Source of the DNA: Epinephelus fuscoguttatus
Lineage: Eukaryota; Chordata; Actinopteri; Perciformes; Serranidae
Direction: 5' to 3'
Length of the DNA: 64,000 nt
NCBI RefSeq assembly: GCF_011397635.1
Contig: NC_064759.1
Location: 17,260,428 to 17,324,427, forward strand
The position numbers were made by a program, and so were the translations under genes. The notes under the pieces were generated by a model that was not told where the DNA came from, searched no databases, and was given only the letters and a program-made list of their open reading frames with translations. Within the stretch, counting starts at the first letter, position 1. Every line of letters starts with the position of its first letter. Below, in pieces: positions 1 to 10,345 of this stretch.

Positions 1-194
1 GTACTTGCTCCTTTAAGACAAGAAGTAGCGTTACATAGAAAGTAAAAGTAAATTTAGAAAATTGCACACTTCTTTGGACAGCTTGCATTTAAACACAAGG
101 GAGATGCCACTGCAGTAATGGCGACTTATTTACTTCCCCAGATTTGTCGATAGTAATCCTCAGATAATTTAAGATTCCCTTACTCTGGAATAAA

Positions 195-848
195 ATGCCT
201 TCTGGTTTTTCTGTGAAGACTGCTGAATGGTTGACAAGCCCTGCAGAGACTTCTGTCAGCCTTTTGGATGATATCCTCAGACCAGCTAGCCCTCCACAGT
301 TCTGCATGGAGTTTGAGCCCTGTGGAGTTACAGCCAGTGATCATTTGTTCTCTTCCACCTCACACTGGGGAGAAAAAGCCGCAGCCTCTCAGCACTGGGA
401 AGACAGTTTCAACAGGCCAAAGAGCAGAGGGGCTGTTATGTTTGATTCCTTTGAAGACAGCTTTATGAAGCACACCAGAGCACTTCCAGAGAGGAGCAGT
501 GGGTCTCAGTACAGTGGCAGCAGCATCGAGCCTTTCTTTCCTTACAAACCACAGCTGCCAGATAGACGTTCAGCAGAGCCAGTGCACTTTCCTCAGGGAA
601 AAGACCCATTTGAAACTGACAGATACTCTTTTGCTCCCCCCTTCTCTGCCCAAAATAACTATCCTCAACTGAGCTTCCAGGCTTTCAACCAATTCAGTCA
701 CCCTTCAACTTGCCCTCCCCTCAGGTCCCACCACACTGACATGACGCATTACCCACCATCTTACATGCTTGAAAGAGACCCAGCAGCTCCCCTTTCTTCT
801 TTCCCGAGCCCTGAGCGTTGGTCCTTCCCTCCTATGAGACTGTACTAA
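195..848 (+). CDS. prr19: Probable PRR19 homologue, 3' terminal exon (partial)
   Basis: A 217-codon open frame ending in TAA at 846-848. The frame is open upstream only to 168, so this is probably a last exon whose acceptor is near 173 or 218, with the rest of the gene left of the window; the ATG at 195 may be internal. The protein is rich in Ser, Pro and Phe, looks disordered, and has no membrane segment or enzyme motif. Its last residues, SFPPMRLY, match what I remember of the C-terminus of mammalian proline-rich protein 19, a meiotic crossover factor that partners CNTD1. Human PRR19 lies beside MEGF8 and CNFN, and homologues of both are in this window, which supports the call. It converges on the TLR gene. 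A possible ATTAAA poly(A) signal is at 1302-1307. The assignment rests on memory of a short C-terminal motif plus synteny, so it is moderate. Confidence 0.5.
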   Translation: MPSGFSVKTAEWLTSPAETSVSLLDDILRPASPPQFCMEFEPCGVTASDHLFSSTSHWGEKAAASQHWEDSFNRPKSRGAVMFDSFEDSFMKHTRALPERSSGSQYSGSSIEPFFPYKPQLPDRRSAEPVHFPQGKDPFETDRYSFAPPFSAQNNYPQLSFQAFNQFSHPSTCPPLRSHHTDMTHYPPSYMLERDPAAPLSSFPSPERWSFPPMRLY

Positions 849-1477
849 TGTGTGGTGAAGCTTTGCATAGAGACATGCCTGTGAACATTACTTTGGTTAA
901 CTAAAAAAACAGTGCTCTCTTAATTAATACCATCAGGACTTTTTGTTTGGCAAGAATATATGTTGTGTGCTCATATTTTACTAAAAACACAGTATTAAAT
1001 GTGACAGTTATAGCTGTTAGAGTTACCTCTTTTATTCTTTTGTCCCATTTATGCTGTGATAAAGAAACACACAATTATGTCTTGTTTGCATCCTTGGAGC
1101 ATTTATGTTATTATGCAGAACTGTACACATTTCTTCGTCATGGGAGATTATTTACAGACCAAGAGCCAAGAACATGCTACTGTGAAAGCTGTTTGATATT
1201 TAGTTGTGTATGTAGGAAACATTTAAATGTAATGAAACACTCTTGTACAACTGTGGGATAATTTAAAAAAAGACATACATTGTCAAGCATTGCTAAATAT
1301 GATTAAACTGAGTACATGATTTTAAATGACATTTCTGATTCATGCTTGTATGAATTGTCACACTGCACATTTACATCATATTTTCATGACCCATTCCCTG
1401 CAGCAGAAAACTGTATTATTCATTTATCACAGTGAGAAGTTTGTCTTGACAATCACCAGTAAAAATGTCAAAACATT
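849..1477. other. Convergent intergenic and 3' UTR space
   Basis: AT-rich DNA between two convergent genes. It should hold both 3' UTRs. The short open frame at 947-1261 has no recognisable protein features. Confidence 0.5.
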
Positions 1478-4417
1478 TTATGGAAGCAAGTAATAGTTTT
1501 CATCTGAGGTGTGAGCATCAGCATGTTCTGTTCTGTCTTCTTTTTCACGACCTTCACTGCAGTTTTCCTCTGTTTCAAATCTGCTCCCTGTTCTCATCGC
1601 CCTACGTAGCTTATTCCAGAACAGCTCTTGGGCCTGTGTGGGGTTAGTGCAGTCTGAGCCAGGCCACTGCAGATACGTCTTTTTCAACATGACTTTCCTC
1701 ATGCGGTGATAGGACGACAACTGCCTCTCAGAGATTGGCTCCAGAAACACGAGCAGGAGAACGTCCCGGTGCTCGTCGAAGAGCCGGTAGCTTGCCAGTT
1801 GGATTTCCAGAGAACACCATTCACTTGTCAGGAAGTTCCTGCTCACCACACAGATAGTTTTCCGGCTGCTGTACACAGCAGAGACAATGTTGTCCACAAT
1901 ATCACGGCCAAGTTCAAAGTCCCTGTGATGTAGGCAAAGTTTAAAAGATGATCCATTTCCCTCCAGGTTGGGCATTAACTGCTCAATGACCCATTGTTCA
2001 TCAGAGGAATTGTAGGAAATAAATGCATCATATTTGCAATTTTCCTCCTGCTCTCGGAGTCTGCGCCACTGATCACTAAACCAGGAGCGAAACACATAGT
2101 AGCCGTACTTCATCTTCCAGTAGAGTTTGACATAAAGTAATGGAGTGACTGTGAACAGAAAAATCACAATCGCTGTGCTCAAGAACAGGTACTCTCCTAG
2201 ATCTATGTAACAAACATTGGTCTTAAAGTTGTAGAAATTGTGTTGGTCATCATCCAGGCACGTCATATTGTAGAGATAGACCACCTGGACACGGCGGTTA
2301 TGCAATGTCCAGTTTTGCAGCAAGTGGTTCTTGCAGGTGCAGCTCAAAGGAGTATTGCGTATATCAAGGTAGTGGAGTTCAGGTAAACTGTCTAGTATCT
2401 CAAAATGAATGCTCTGCATCACATTGCGGTTGAGCTGCAGTTTGTGCAACTTTGTAAGATTCCCAAAAACCTCCTTTGAGAAGGTCTGAATGCCCATATT
2501 TTCCATACTCAATATGTTTAAATTTCTTAGATTCTTAAAAATGCCAGGTTGCAGCTGTGCCACCCCAACACAGCAGCTTTCCAGTGAGAGGAAAGTTAAG
2601 TTTGTCAGATCATCGAAGGCATCAGGAGCAAGATAATAGATGTTATTGTTGGCAAGATACAGAGATTTCAGTGAGTGGAGGCCACGGAAAAAATTTTGGG
2701 GCAATACTGAGAGGCCATGTGGCCGTTGCCCATCCAATTTCAAATCACTTAGTTTACTGAGATTCATAAATGGTGACCTGGTCACTTTGTGGTAGAAGTA
2801 AATCTGATTACTTTTTAAATCCAGCACTGTTAGTGTGTCTTGAAATACACGATAGAGGGAGGTGTCAATCTCTTTGAGGTTATTTCCATCTAGATAAAAT
2901 TTGGACAGACTTGTTAGTCCATCGAGGCCAGATTGCTCAAAATGAGTGATCTTATTACCTCCTAGGTCCAGTGTAGTCAGATTCCTGAGACTGAGGAAGG
3001 TTCCATTGAAAATGACAGCAATGCGATTGTTGCGTAGGTTAAGGGTTTGCAGGTTGACATTATCTTCAAAGGTGTCATTGAACAAATCAGTTAAGAGATT
3101 ATTGTCCAAACGGAGTATCTCGAGGCTTTTTAGCCCTTTGAGAGCTTTCCGGTGGAGAAAAGAAACTGTGTTTATGTTAAGCTTTAGTGTCTTGATATTT
3201 GGTGTATGACTGAAAGCATAGGCATTGACTGAGAGGATGCGGTTGTAACGATAGCTTAGCTCTTCCAGATGGTTTAAATAAACCATTTTTTTTTTTTTAC
3301 AGGATTGAAGACTGGTGATATGGTTATGCTCTGCATTTAAGCTTTTTATTTGTGTGTGTTTATCAAGAAACTTAAGACAATCTGTGCTTTTCAGGTTGTT
3401 GCGGGACAGATTCAAACTCCCTGTGATAGTAGGACAGTACTGCAGTGTGTAGTTTGTTAGATTCTTGATCCCGTTATTACTCAGGCCCATTCGTTTAATC
3501 GATTTCACTTTTCCCTTCAGCGATGTACATAGCTCTGTGAGCAGGGTGTCATTTTTAAGACCCATGCCAGAGAAGTCAACGTAACCTGCGTTGACATTGC
3601 TGATGTTTAAAAACTCCACTACCTTAACACTTGTTGAACGCAAGCGCAGATAGTTTATATGACTTAAATCCACCCCTTGAAAAGCCATTGTAGGGAGCCG
3701 AGGATTGTATGACAAATCTAGCAGCTGAATGAACCCAAGAAACGACTGGTGACATCCTAATGTTAACAGATTATTTCTACAGATATATAATGTCGTGAGA
3801 GATTTGGGTAGAGACGCATTTGAGTGTTTGAGATTGGTTAAATTGTTAAAGCAAAGATCTAGTACCCTCAGCTTTGGTAGATGTGACACAGACTCAGCAA
3901 TCCCTGAGAAATTTGTCAGAAAGTTTTGCCTCATGATTAAAGTGTCCAGATTGACAAGAGTGGAGAAAATGCCGACAGGGAGCTGCTTTAATGAATTGTT
4001 TGTCAGCGAGAGATAGGTGAGGTTGTGCAGGTCTTTAAACACATAAGGGTTGAGCTTTGATATGTTGTTAGAGGACACATTCAGAGATTTGAGTCGAGTC
4101 AAGTTTTGGAAAGCGAACGGATCGATTTTCCTTAAGTAATTATGATCTAGCCTGAGGTATTCTAGGTTTGTTAGATTAACAAAGCTCATGTTGGGAATGT
4201 GCCACACAGGGTTAATGGTGATGGTGAGATTGACAGCAGTTTGCGGCAGGTCTCCTATAACAGCAGACAAGTTACTTTCCTTCCGAAGGATGCATTTGAA
4301 ACTTTGTCCATATGGGTATGGGTCTTCGATGCAGTTCCTGAAGCTGTAACCACTGATGAGGTGAACAGCACAGAGAGCAAGTGTAACTGACAACAGCTGA
4401 TAAGTTAGACTCGCCAT
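1478..4417 (-). CDS. Toll-like receptor, TLR11 family, TLR22/TLR23 type
   Basis: Intact 979-residue single-exon receptor for microbial ligands, predicted at the cell surface or in endosomes. Seen in order: signal peptide (about 1-23); an ectodomain of roughly two dozen leucine-rich repeats with many N-glycosylation sequons; an LRRCT cap around 690-737 with a CxC pair; one membrane segment at about 743-767; and a cytoplasmic TIR domain from about 795 (YDAFISYN box 1, RDFELG box 2, then an FWNKL-type box 3). The TIR signature (LCLHHRDFE, SRKTICVVSRNFL, SEWCSLEIQLAS) is that of the fish TLR22/TLR23 group in the TLR11 family. Choosing between TLR22 and TLR23 needs a tree. Two oddities: the BB-loop position normally held by Pro is Leu836, and the LRR region contains an A13 run encoding Lys374-377. 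The start ATG is followed directly by the signal peptide. Confidence 0.92.
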   Translation of the reverse strand: MASLTYQLLSVTLALCAVHLISGYSFRNCIEDPYPYGQSFKCILRKESNLSAVIGDLPQTAVNLTITINPVWHIPNMSFVNLTNLEYLRLDHNYLRKIDPFAFQNLTRLKSLNVSSNNISKLNPYVFKDLHNLTYLSLTNNSLKQLPVGIFSTLVNLDTLIMRQNFLTNFSGIAESVSHLPKLRVLDLCFNNLTNLKHSNASLPKSLTTLYICRNNLLTLGCHQSFLGFIQLLDLSYNPRLPTMAFQGVDLSHINYLRLRSTSVKVVEFLNISNVNAGYVDFSGMGLKNDTLLTELCTSLKGKVKSIKRMGLSNNGIKNLTNYTLQYCPTITGSLNLSRNNLKSTDCLKFLDKHTQIKSLNAEHNHITSLQSCKKKKMVYLNHLEELSYRYNRILSVNAYAFSHTPNIKTLKLNINTVSFLHRKALKGLKSLEILRLDNNLLTDLFNDTFEDNVNLQTLNLRNNRIAVIFNGTFLSLRNLTTLDLGGNKITHFEQSGLDGLTSLSKFYLDGNNLKEIDTSLYRVFQDTLTVLDLKSNQIYFYHKVTRSPFMNLSKLSDLKLDGQRPHGLSVLPQNFFRGLHSLKSLYLANNNIYYLAPDAFDDLTNLTFLSLESCCVGVAQLQPGIFKNLRNLNILSMENMGIQTFSKEVFGNLTKLHKLQLNRNVMQSIHFEILDSLPELHYLDIRNTPLSCTCKNHLLQNWTLHNRRVQVVYLYNMTCLDDDQHNFYNFKTNVCYIDLGEYLFLSTAIVIFLFTVTPLLYVKLYWKMKYGYYVFRSWFSDQWRRLREQEENCKYDAFISYNSSDEQWVIEQLMPNLEGNGSSFKLCLHHRDFELGRDIVDNIVSAVYSSRKTICVVSRNFLTSEWCSLEIQLASYRLFDEHRDVLLLVFLEPISERQLSSYHRMRKVMLKKTYLQWPGSDCTNPTQAQELFWNKLRRAMRTGSRFETEENCSEGREKEDRTEHADAHTSDENYYLLP

Positions 4418-4535
4418 TTTGTCTTGTTGTCATGCAGAGAATTTGTCCTTTACATTACTTTCATCAGTTTTTGTTTGTTGGGCCTTTTGTTCACCAGATG
4501 AACGTGGTACAGGAATCTGAGGACAGAGAGCAGGA

Positions 4536-4541
4536 TTTATA
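4536..4541 (-). promoter_or_regulatory. Possible TATA box of the TLR gene
   Basis: TATAAA on the minus strand, 119 bases upstream of the TLR ATG, which would leave a short 5' UTR of about 90 bases if transcription starts 25-30 bases downstream. An acceptor-like stretch just before the ATG leaves a spliced 5' UTR equally possible. Confidence 0.35.
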
Positions 4542-5042
4542 TCACTTGTAATGTTGTACAGTCAGATTGAAAGTTGCATTATCAGATCAGGCTTCCTACT
4601 CTCTAAGCAATCAAACAATTCTAATAGAACTGCTACCACAATCCTTATGTATACATACACATATCACCATTCACACTGCACATGGTGACCCCGTTTTCAT
4701 ACCTTTACAGAATATTTCTAAAACTGTCAAAGTAATTTAAAAGAATTCGTCACTTACAAAATGAACATTTGTGTATCAGTTGGTCATCGTAACTAGCTGG
4801 ATTTTGTGAAGAAACTTTTTTCTGGCATGCCTCCATGGTGAACAGAGAATCCAAAAATGGGGAACCTTCTTAATGAATTGAAACATTACAGCAAAAATTA
4901 CATTAAAACATCAGTTTACAAACTCTCACACAACTCGTGCAGTATAATCCAAGTCTCGTTTATCTAGTGCTATGTTTAGTACTTCTCAAACACATGTATT
5001 TTTGTTATAAATGTTACAATATAAAATGCTTTCACCTAGAAC

Positions 5043-5545
5043 GGGTAGGCAGCCTCCGGAGCCGCATGCAGCCTTCAAGACCCTCTCCAGTGGCTCCCTG
5101 TGGCTTTGACAAAAACATTCAGATTTTTATTTGTCATTGATGCAGCCCTAAAGTGATTATTGCATTCTACAATTGTGAACATGTGAAGCCTATACATCGA
5201 ATTAAAAAATGTTTTACCTTTTCATCAACTAAAATGTGCGTCATACGTCGACGACCTGGTGCCTTTTCCTCTAAATTTTGCTGAACTTCAGCTAACCTGG
5301 AGTCTCTTTAGCATGGCTTACTATGGATTTCAAATACAAAAAAGGAAGTCTTGGAGGAAAATAAAGGATTTAATAGTGTGTGGACAGATTCATTTGCTTT
5401 CACTACCCACGCTGCAGAGTTAAAGTACTAAATAACTATAAATAGCCGACTGCAGAGTAGCCACCTTGTAGTAAATCATATTAATGAATGCTGATTTAGA
5501 CCTTTTCGTAATCTAATCTAATTTAGACTTAATAGGTTGTTACCT
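5043..5545 (-). mobile_element. hAT-like non-autonomous element, copy 1
   Basis: Reads as the reverse complement of the element at 20767-21332 over almost its full length. Shared landmarks include a GGAGCCGCATG-type end and the stretch around 5150-5480. The ends are decayed and no target duplication is clear. It lies upstream of the TLR gene. Confidence 0.6.
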
Positions 5546-6007
5546 TTATTCAAATATGGCTCATAGTAGCACACCATGAGTGTGTTTGAGCAGAGTTTAA
5601 ACCACTAGGCCGTGCATGAGACTGCACTGACATGTTTTAAATCATAATGTTTTAGCAACAAATCATGTGTTTGGGAATTGCCAAGCACATGATTTGATAA
5701 ATGAGACTTGGATTGTACTGCATATGTTGTGTGGGGGTTTGTACATTGATGTTTTAATATATATTTTGCTGTTGTTAACTGCAGTCCCCATTTACTTCAA
5801 TTCACAAAGGGTTGTCCACCGTGGAGAAATGCAAGAAAAACAACTTTTCTTCATGAATTCAGGGTAACACTTGGTGAGTAACTGATGTACAAATGGTCAT
5901 TTTGCTGGTGACGTATTCCTTCAAGGTGTCTCTAAAATGTGTGGTATTCGTACAGTAGATGGATAATTTAATGGTAAGGCTCTCCAAACGATTTAAATTT
6001 ACCTTTT

Positions 6008-6180
6008 TAAAGGTCCAGTGTGTAGGATTTAGTGGCATCTAGTGGTGAGGTTGCAGATTACAGCCAACTGAAACTTCTCCTGTGTGCTCAATCTATGGTA
6101 ATGAAAACAACAATTTTTAGTTTCAGGTAATTATACACTAATGAAAACATAGTTATGAATATTACATTCCATTTCTGTCT
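6008..6180 (+). repeat. Teleost MITE, short copy
   Basis: Begins AGGTCCAGTGTGTAGG and runs through GGCATCTAGTGGTGAGG, then the TTTCAGGTAATTATACACTAATG internal segment cut to its core. The same family appears at 20228-20350, 20700-21362 and 45486-46205. Its reverse-complement ends (CCTACACACT) recur, as expected for terminal inverted repeats. Family membership is from sequence matches inside the window and general familiarity with fish genomes. Confidence 0.6.
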
Positions 6181-9100
6181 GATGTATGGTGCACTTTAAT
6201 AAGAAGTCTGACATGGATATTTATTATGGTTTTGCAGTATAATCAGTACTGGGGAGCTCCACTCACCAGTCAGGTGAAAAGTTTCTTTAGTTGAATAATT
6301 TGTTTTGGTTATGTGACGTGTGTTTATCGTCTAAATTTAGGATCCAGTTTTGCTGATTAATACATTTGCTTCATTTAGTATGTTTTGATTCCAGTATTTG
6401 TTCCACTATTTCTTGTTTGCTTTGATTTTTAGTCATTGTTTTTTCACTTCCTGGTTGAGGATGGTGCTCTAAGGAACACGCACATCTGGAAGAAGTTTTC
6501 CTTGTAGGATATCTCCAACAATTTCTGACAGAAATCTATTAATTTTTACCCAAAGCACTGCTTTTTTCCAAACCTTAACCAAGAGATCCTTTTCTGGTAA
6601 TAAGCCCTCAAGGAAGAGTTCTCCCAACTGCTGAACGTGCACATATTAATGCCCCTCGCTCCATCAGGATTTGGTAATGTGGACTGTACCAAGTGGGACC
6701 TTGGGGATGGGGAAGGTGGCAGTGTGTTTTATTTTGTGTGTTTTATTTCTTTCCAGCCTTAGTAAAATTAACTGTGGCCTGATTTGTGAGTTCTAGTTAT
6801 TATACACCTTAAAAGCCATCCTTAAAAAGACTGATGTAAGTGACAGTTGTAATACCTTTTAATTTTCCGTTTAATTTCACCCTTGCTAATAATAATAGAC
6901 TGACCCAGGAGTATTTAAAGCCCTTTTTAAAAATTGTTTGGCCTTTTGTCTGTGGGCTGGAGGGACCGTTCCTTTGTGTCAGTGAAGGTGCTTTCACACC
7001 TGCCCTGTTTGGTTCTTTTTAACTAACCGGTTCATTTTCCCCCTGAGTGCAGTTTGTTTGGGCAGGTGTGAACACAGCAATCGCACTCAGGTGCGGATTG
7101 AGACCTTGTTGAAGAGGTGGTCTTGGTACAGTTAAAAACAAATTCTGGTGCGGTTCATTTGTGGTGAGAATGTGTTCCGACCTCGATCCGAACCAACTGC
7201 AGTCACGTGACACGTTGTTTGGGTTAAACATGAGCATGTTACAGTCCTGGAGGATTATTAATGTGCACCTCCTCCTGTGCTGCCTTAATATGCCCATTCA
7301 GCACATCCAATGCATCAAAACATTGTTTTCTAGTTGGAGCCGCACCTCGTTTTCAAACTGTATGGTTTGACTAAAATGAACAATGACAGCAGTATAGTAA
7401 AATCTAAAATCAACCTGTGTAGTTGTCCCTCCATTGTGACATTAGAAAGTGTCACATTTATCTTGCAAGTGTGCTCTTCTTCAATGTTTGGTTTACTTCC
7501 TGGATTTTCCCCACATGGAAATTCTGACCAGTCAAGAGCAGCTTTCTCACACAGGCATTTTATCTGGTCCGCTTGTAAATGCTGCCGCGAGAACACGAAC
7601 CAACTCTAAGCAATTATGCAACTTTGTAACAAAATTAGTCCCTGATTCAGACTCTAGGTCTGAAAGCATCCTGATTTCTTTGTTCTTTGTTCTCTCACAT
7701 TTGTTTGATGCTGAAAGACGAAAGAAAACAGAGCTCTGAAACAAAAGTTCTTTGACTCATGTTGGTTCTGCTGGCTCACATCCAGAACAACGGGGTTTGA
7801 CATTCACACCCTGACAGGTTCACGTAAAAGTCCTGTCACACAGCATTCCAGTAATTCCTGAGCTTTTGCTGTGTAATAAAACTAAGGCAGGAGTTATACT
7901 TGCTTTCTAACCATGCGTTTGCATCGACAAACGGCTGTATCGTGAATGGATTTATTCACATACTTGTCTATGTATTATGCATGATACTGGAGGATCTCAC
8001 CAGAGAACTTAGACTGTATAGGACTTTCAGATTTGCATGATGTGAAAAATTCAGACAGCTACACCCGAGGAGGTTACTGTATTGTTAATTCTGAGATCAG
8101 CATGGAACATGGCAGAAAAATTGACAGCAACGTTTTTGTAGATGGTTTATATAAAGCATATCGTGACAGTGGTGAGTTTTCCCTCTGTCTGCCAACACTG
8201 CCCCGACTGTTCATGTATCTTCTTGTGGATACGTCTCGTTAATTCCTGAGAAGGTGCACAACCTACGCTCGGACACAAGTGACATGAGGCAGCCATCATG
8301 TGCATGTGTATGCGTGGTTAACAGCAAGTATATCTCTCGCCTTGTGCTGCATAAAGAAAAGTGGGTTCCTCTTTTGTAAAGTTTTCATATCCCTTTTCAC
8401 CCTTTGCTTCTGTTTCTCCTCCTCCCCCTGACATTTGTTCTGCTTTGTTATATAAGACACTTGATATTTTTAAAATCATGCCATAAATGTTGACAATTGT
8501 CGGCTAAACAGCAAATAGTTTGTCCTGGAGTTTAGGAATGGACTATAGATGACTAAATTATAGCAACATTGTGACAACCCATGTGTGTGTAATGGCAGCA
8601 ATTAATCCTTTCACATTAACTGTCATAAAAATCCTCCCATTTTTTTGTCCTATATTACAGATTCAGACTATTCAAAAAAGATATTTATAGTCTATAAACT
8701 GACTGTTGTCCCAGTAACAACTTTTGCAAACAGTGATATCCTGTGAGACGTCACCCACTTATAATCTTTCACACAATCTTTCACAAGCTTGTCTGATAAC
8801 AAAAACACTTGCCAGTAGTTGCCAAGTATATCACTGTGTTTGAAGTTAAAATTAACAACATTATTTTGCAATGTCAGCCTCACCTGTTCAAGGAACGCTG
8901 TTCACCTCACCTCCTCAGAGAGCTTGTCATGCCGTGGGTATTTTAACACACTAAGTGAGAAAGAGGAAGATGGGTGCAGCCCAGTCTCTTACTTTCACAT
9001 TCAGCCACAACATGTTAAATCGAAGAGGTTTTTTATTGAAATACTGTTACTTCAATTAATATACATCAGTTATTAAACATAACATAAATTACTCCTTTTA

Positions 9101-9454
9101 TAGAACATTATATGAACACATGATATATGTCGCTGAATAACACTGTATTCAAGAAAAGCAGTATTCAGGTGTAATTTTATTCCAAAATAAATAACGTGTG
9201 CAAATTCACCACTGTGAAGTGGCTTATGTAATGTCAGAGATAAGTCATTGTTCTTCATTTTTCTTCTTCATTTCATCACTGGTTTGTTGCATAAAGACAG
9301 TTTCATCATACATACAGTCACTTATTGTTCAGTGTTAAGTTTAAAAGTACAGGCCTGTTGAAATGTTGATTTTTTTTTTCTCTGTTGACATTTTGTCTGA
9401 ATTATAGTCTCTGAATTGCTGCCAACGTCTCAGATATATTAGAGATATATATTT

Positions 9455-9456
<2 letters not shown>
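6181..9456. other. Intergenic, no gene recognised
   Basis: No exon with convincing protein features on either strand. The short open frames at 7161-7744 overlap each other on both strands and show no family signature. From about 6986 to 7210 the sequence resembles a fish repeat that starts GTGCTTTCACACCTGCCC; its class is unknown to me. Confidence 0.4.

Positions 9457-9498
<42 letters not shown>
9457..9498. repeat. (TA)n microsatellite
   Basis: About 21 uninterrupted TA units, 120 bases beyond the poly(A) signal of the PLAC8-type gene. Confidence 0.95.
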
Positions 9499-9499
<1 letters not shown>

Positions 9500-9618
9500 C
9501 ATGTTATAGAATAATAAAGTGAAACAAACAGGTGCAACTTAGTCTGATTGTCAGGCAATCATTCTACATCCTTAGGTAATACAGTACCTAACTATGGTTA
9601 TGCAAATACATTTAAATT

Positions 9619-9624
9619 TTTATT
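9619..9624 (-). terminator. Poly(A) signal of the PLAC8/cornifelin gene
   Basis: AATAAA on the minus strand, 95 bases after the stop codon at 9719-9721. Confidence 0.6.
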
Positions 9625-9718
9625 TGAAATACAGAAATCATGTACAAAACAAGGAATGTAAATTTCCACATTTCCTCTTTCTTTGTAGTTTTAAAAAATC
9701 AGATTCATTTCTATCTTT

Positions 9719-10343
9719 TCATCCTCTCCTCTTCTGCTCACGTGCCATCTGACACAGTCCACACAGAGGCAGGCAGGCCATGACCACCCAGTCATCACAT
9801 ACCGAGCCCTGGGGAGAAGCACAGGGACAGTAAACTGGTGACAAACATCATTATTTCATGCAACAAAAAAAAATTGTATGGGGTGGAGGATATTTTTTAT
9901 AGACCAGATTTCACAGTTATAAACTGGCATTTTATTTCCTGGAAGATATCAGCTGTATTATTGTTTTTGTCAACAACTTTAGCACACTTACGTCAATGTG
10001 GTATCGGCTGCGCATGCTTGTCCTCAAAGCTATCATGGCACCAGGAAGGAAGGGCAGGCAGCAGCTGTCCCCATTGTCCTGAGCCACCTTACAGCCCAGG
10101 ATACAAGGGACGAACGTTGCACAAAGACCTGGAGGTTAGACGTATACACATATTGTCACATTCATGTCACAGTGTTGGTTAATGTCAACTTGCTTCCACA
10201 AACACACATTAACACTTACAGATGCCACAGTCCTCGCAGCAGTCACACACATTTGAACTCCAGTCTGTTAACCCAGGGGACACAGAGTACTGTGTGACAG
10301 AGACCTGAGGCTGCGAGCTGATCACACCTGACTGGAACGCCAT
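9719..10343 (-). CDS. cnfn: Cornifelin / PLAC8-family cysteine-rich protein
   Basis: Three coding exons joined from GT-AG sites: 10343-10220 (starts MAFQSGV), 10128-9992 and 9808-9719 (ends EQKRRG). Together they give 116 residues, the usual size of the family. Seen: the Cys-rich PLAC8 core with DCCEDCGIC, then FVPCILGCKVAQ, then DSCCLPFLPGAM, then LRTSMRSRYHI, then CDDWVVMACLPLC, and the closing CQMAREQK. All junction phases agree (phase 1 then phase 0). The ATG lies two bases after an acceptor, so a 5' UTR exon lies upstream and was not identified. Cornifelin is a cell-envelope component in mammals; fish PLAC8 homologues are variously described and their function is unclear. The neighbourhood (megf8, probable prr19) matches the human CNFN locus, so cnfn is preferred over other PLAC8 paralogues. 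Confidence 0.85.
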
Positions 10344-10345
10344 CG

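Noticed and set aside
1478-4417. The TLR as a pseudogene
   Set aside because: The A13 run and Leu836 raised the idea, but the 979-codon frame is complete from signal peptide through TIR domain.
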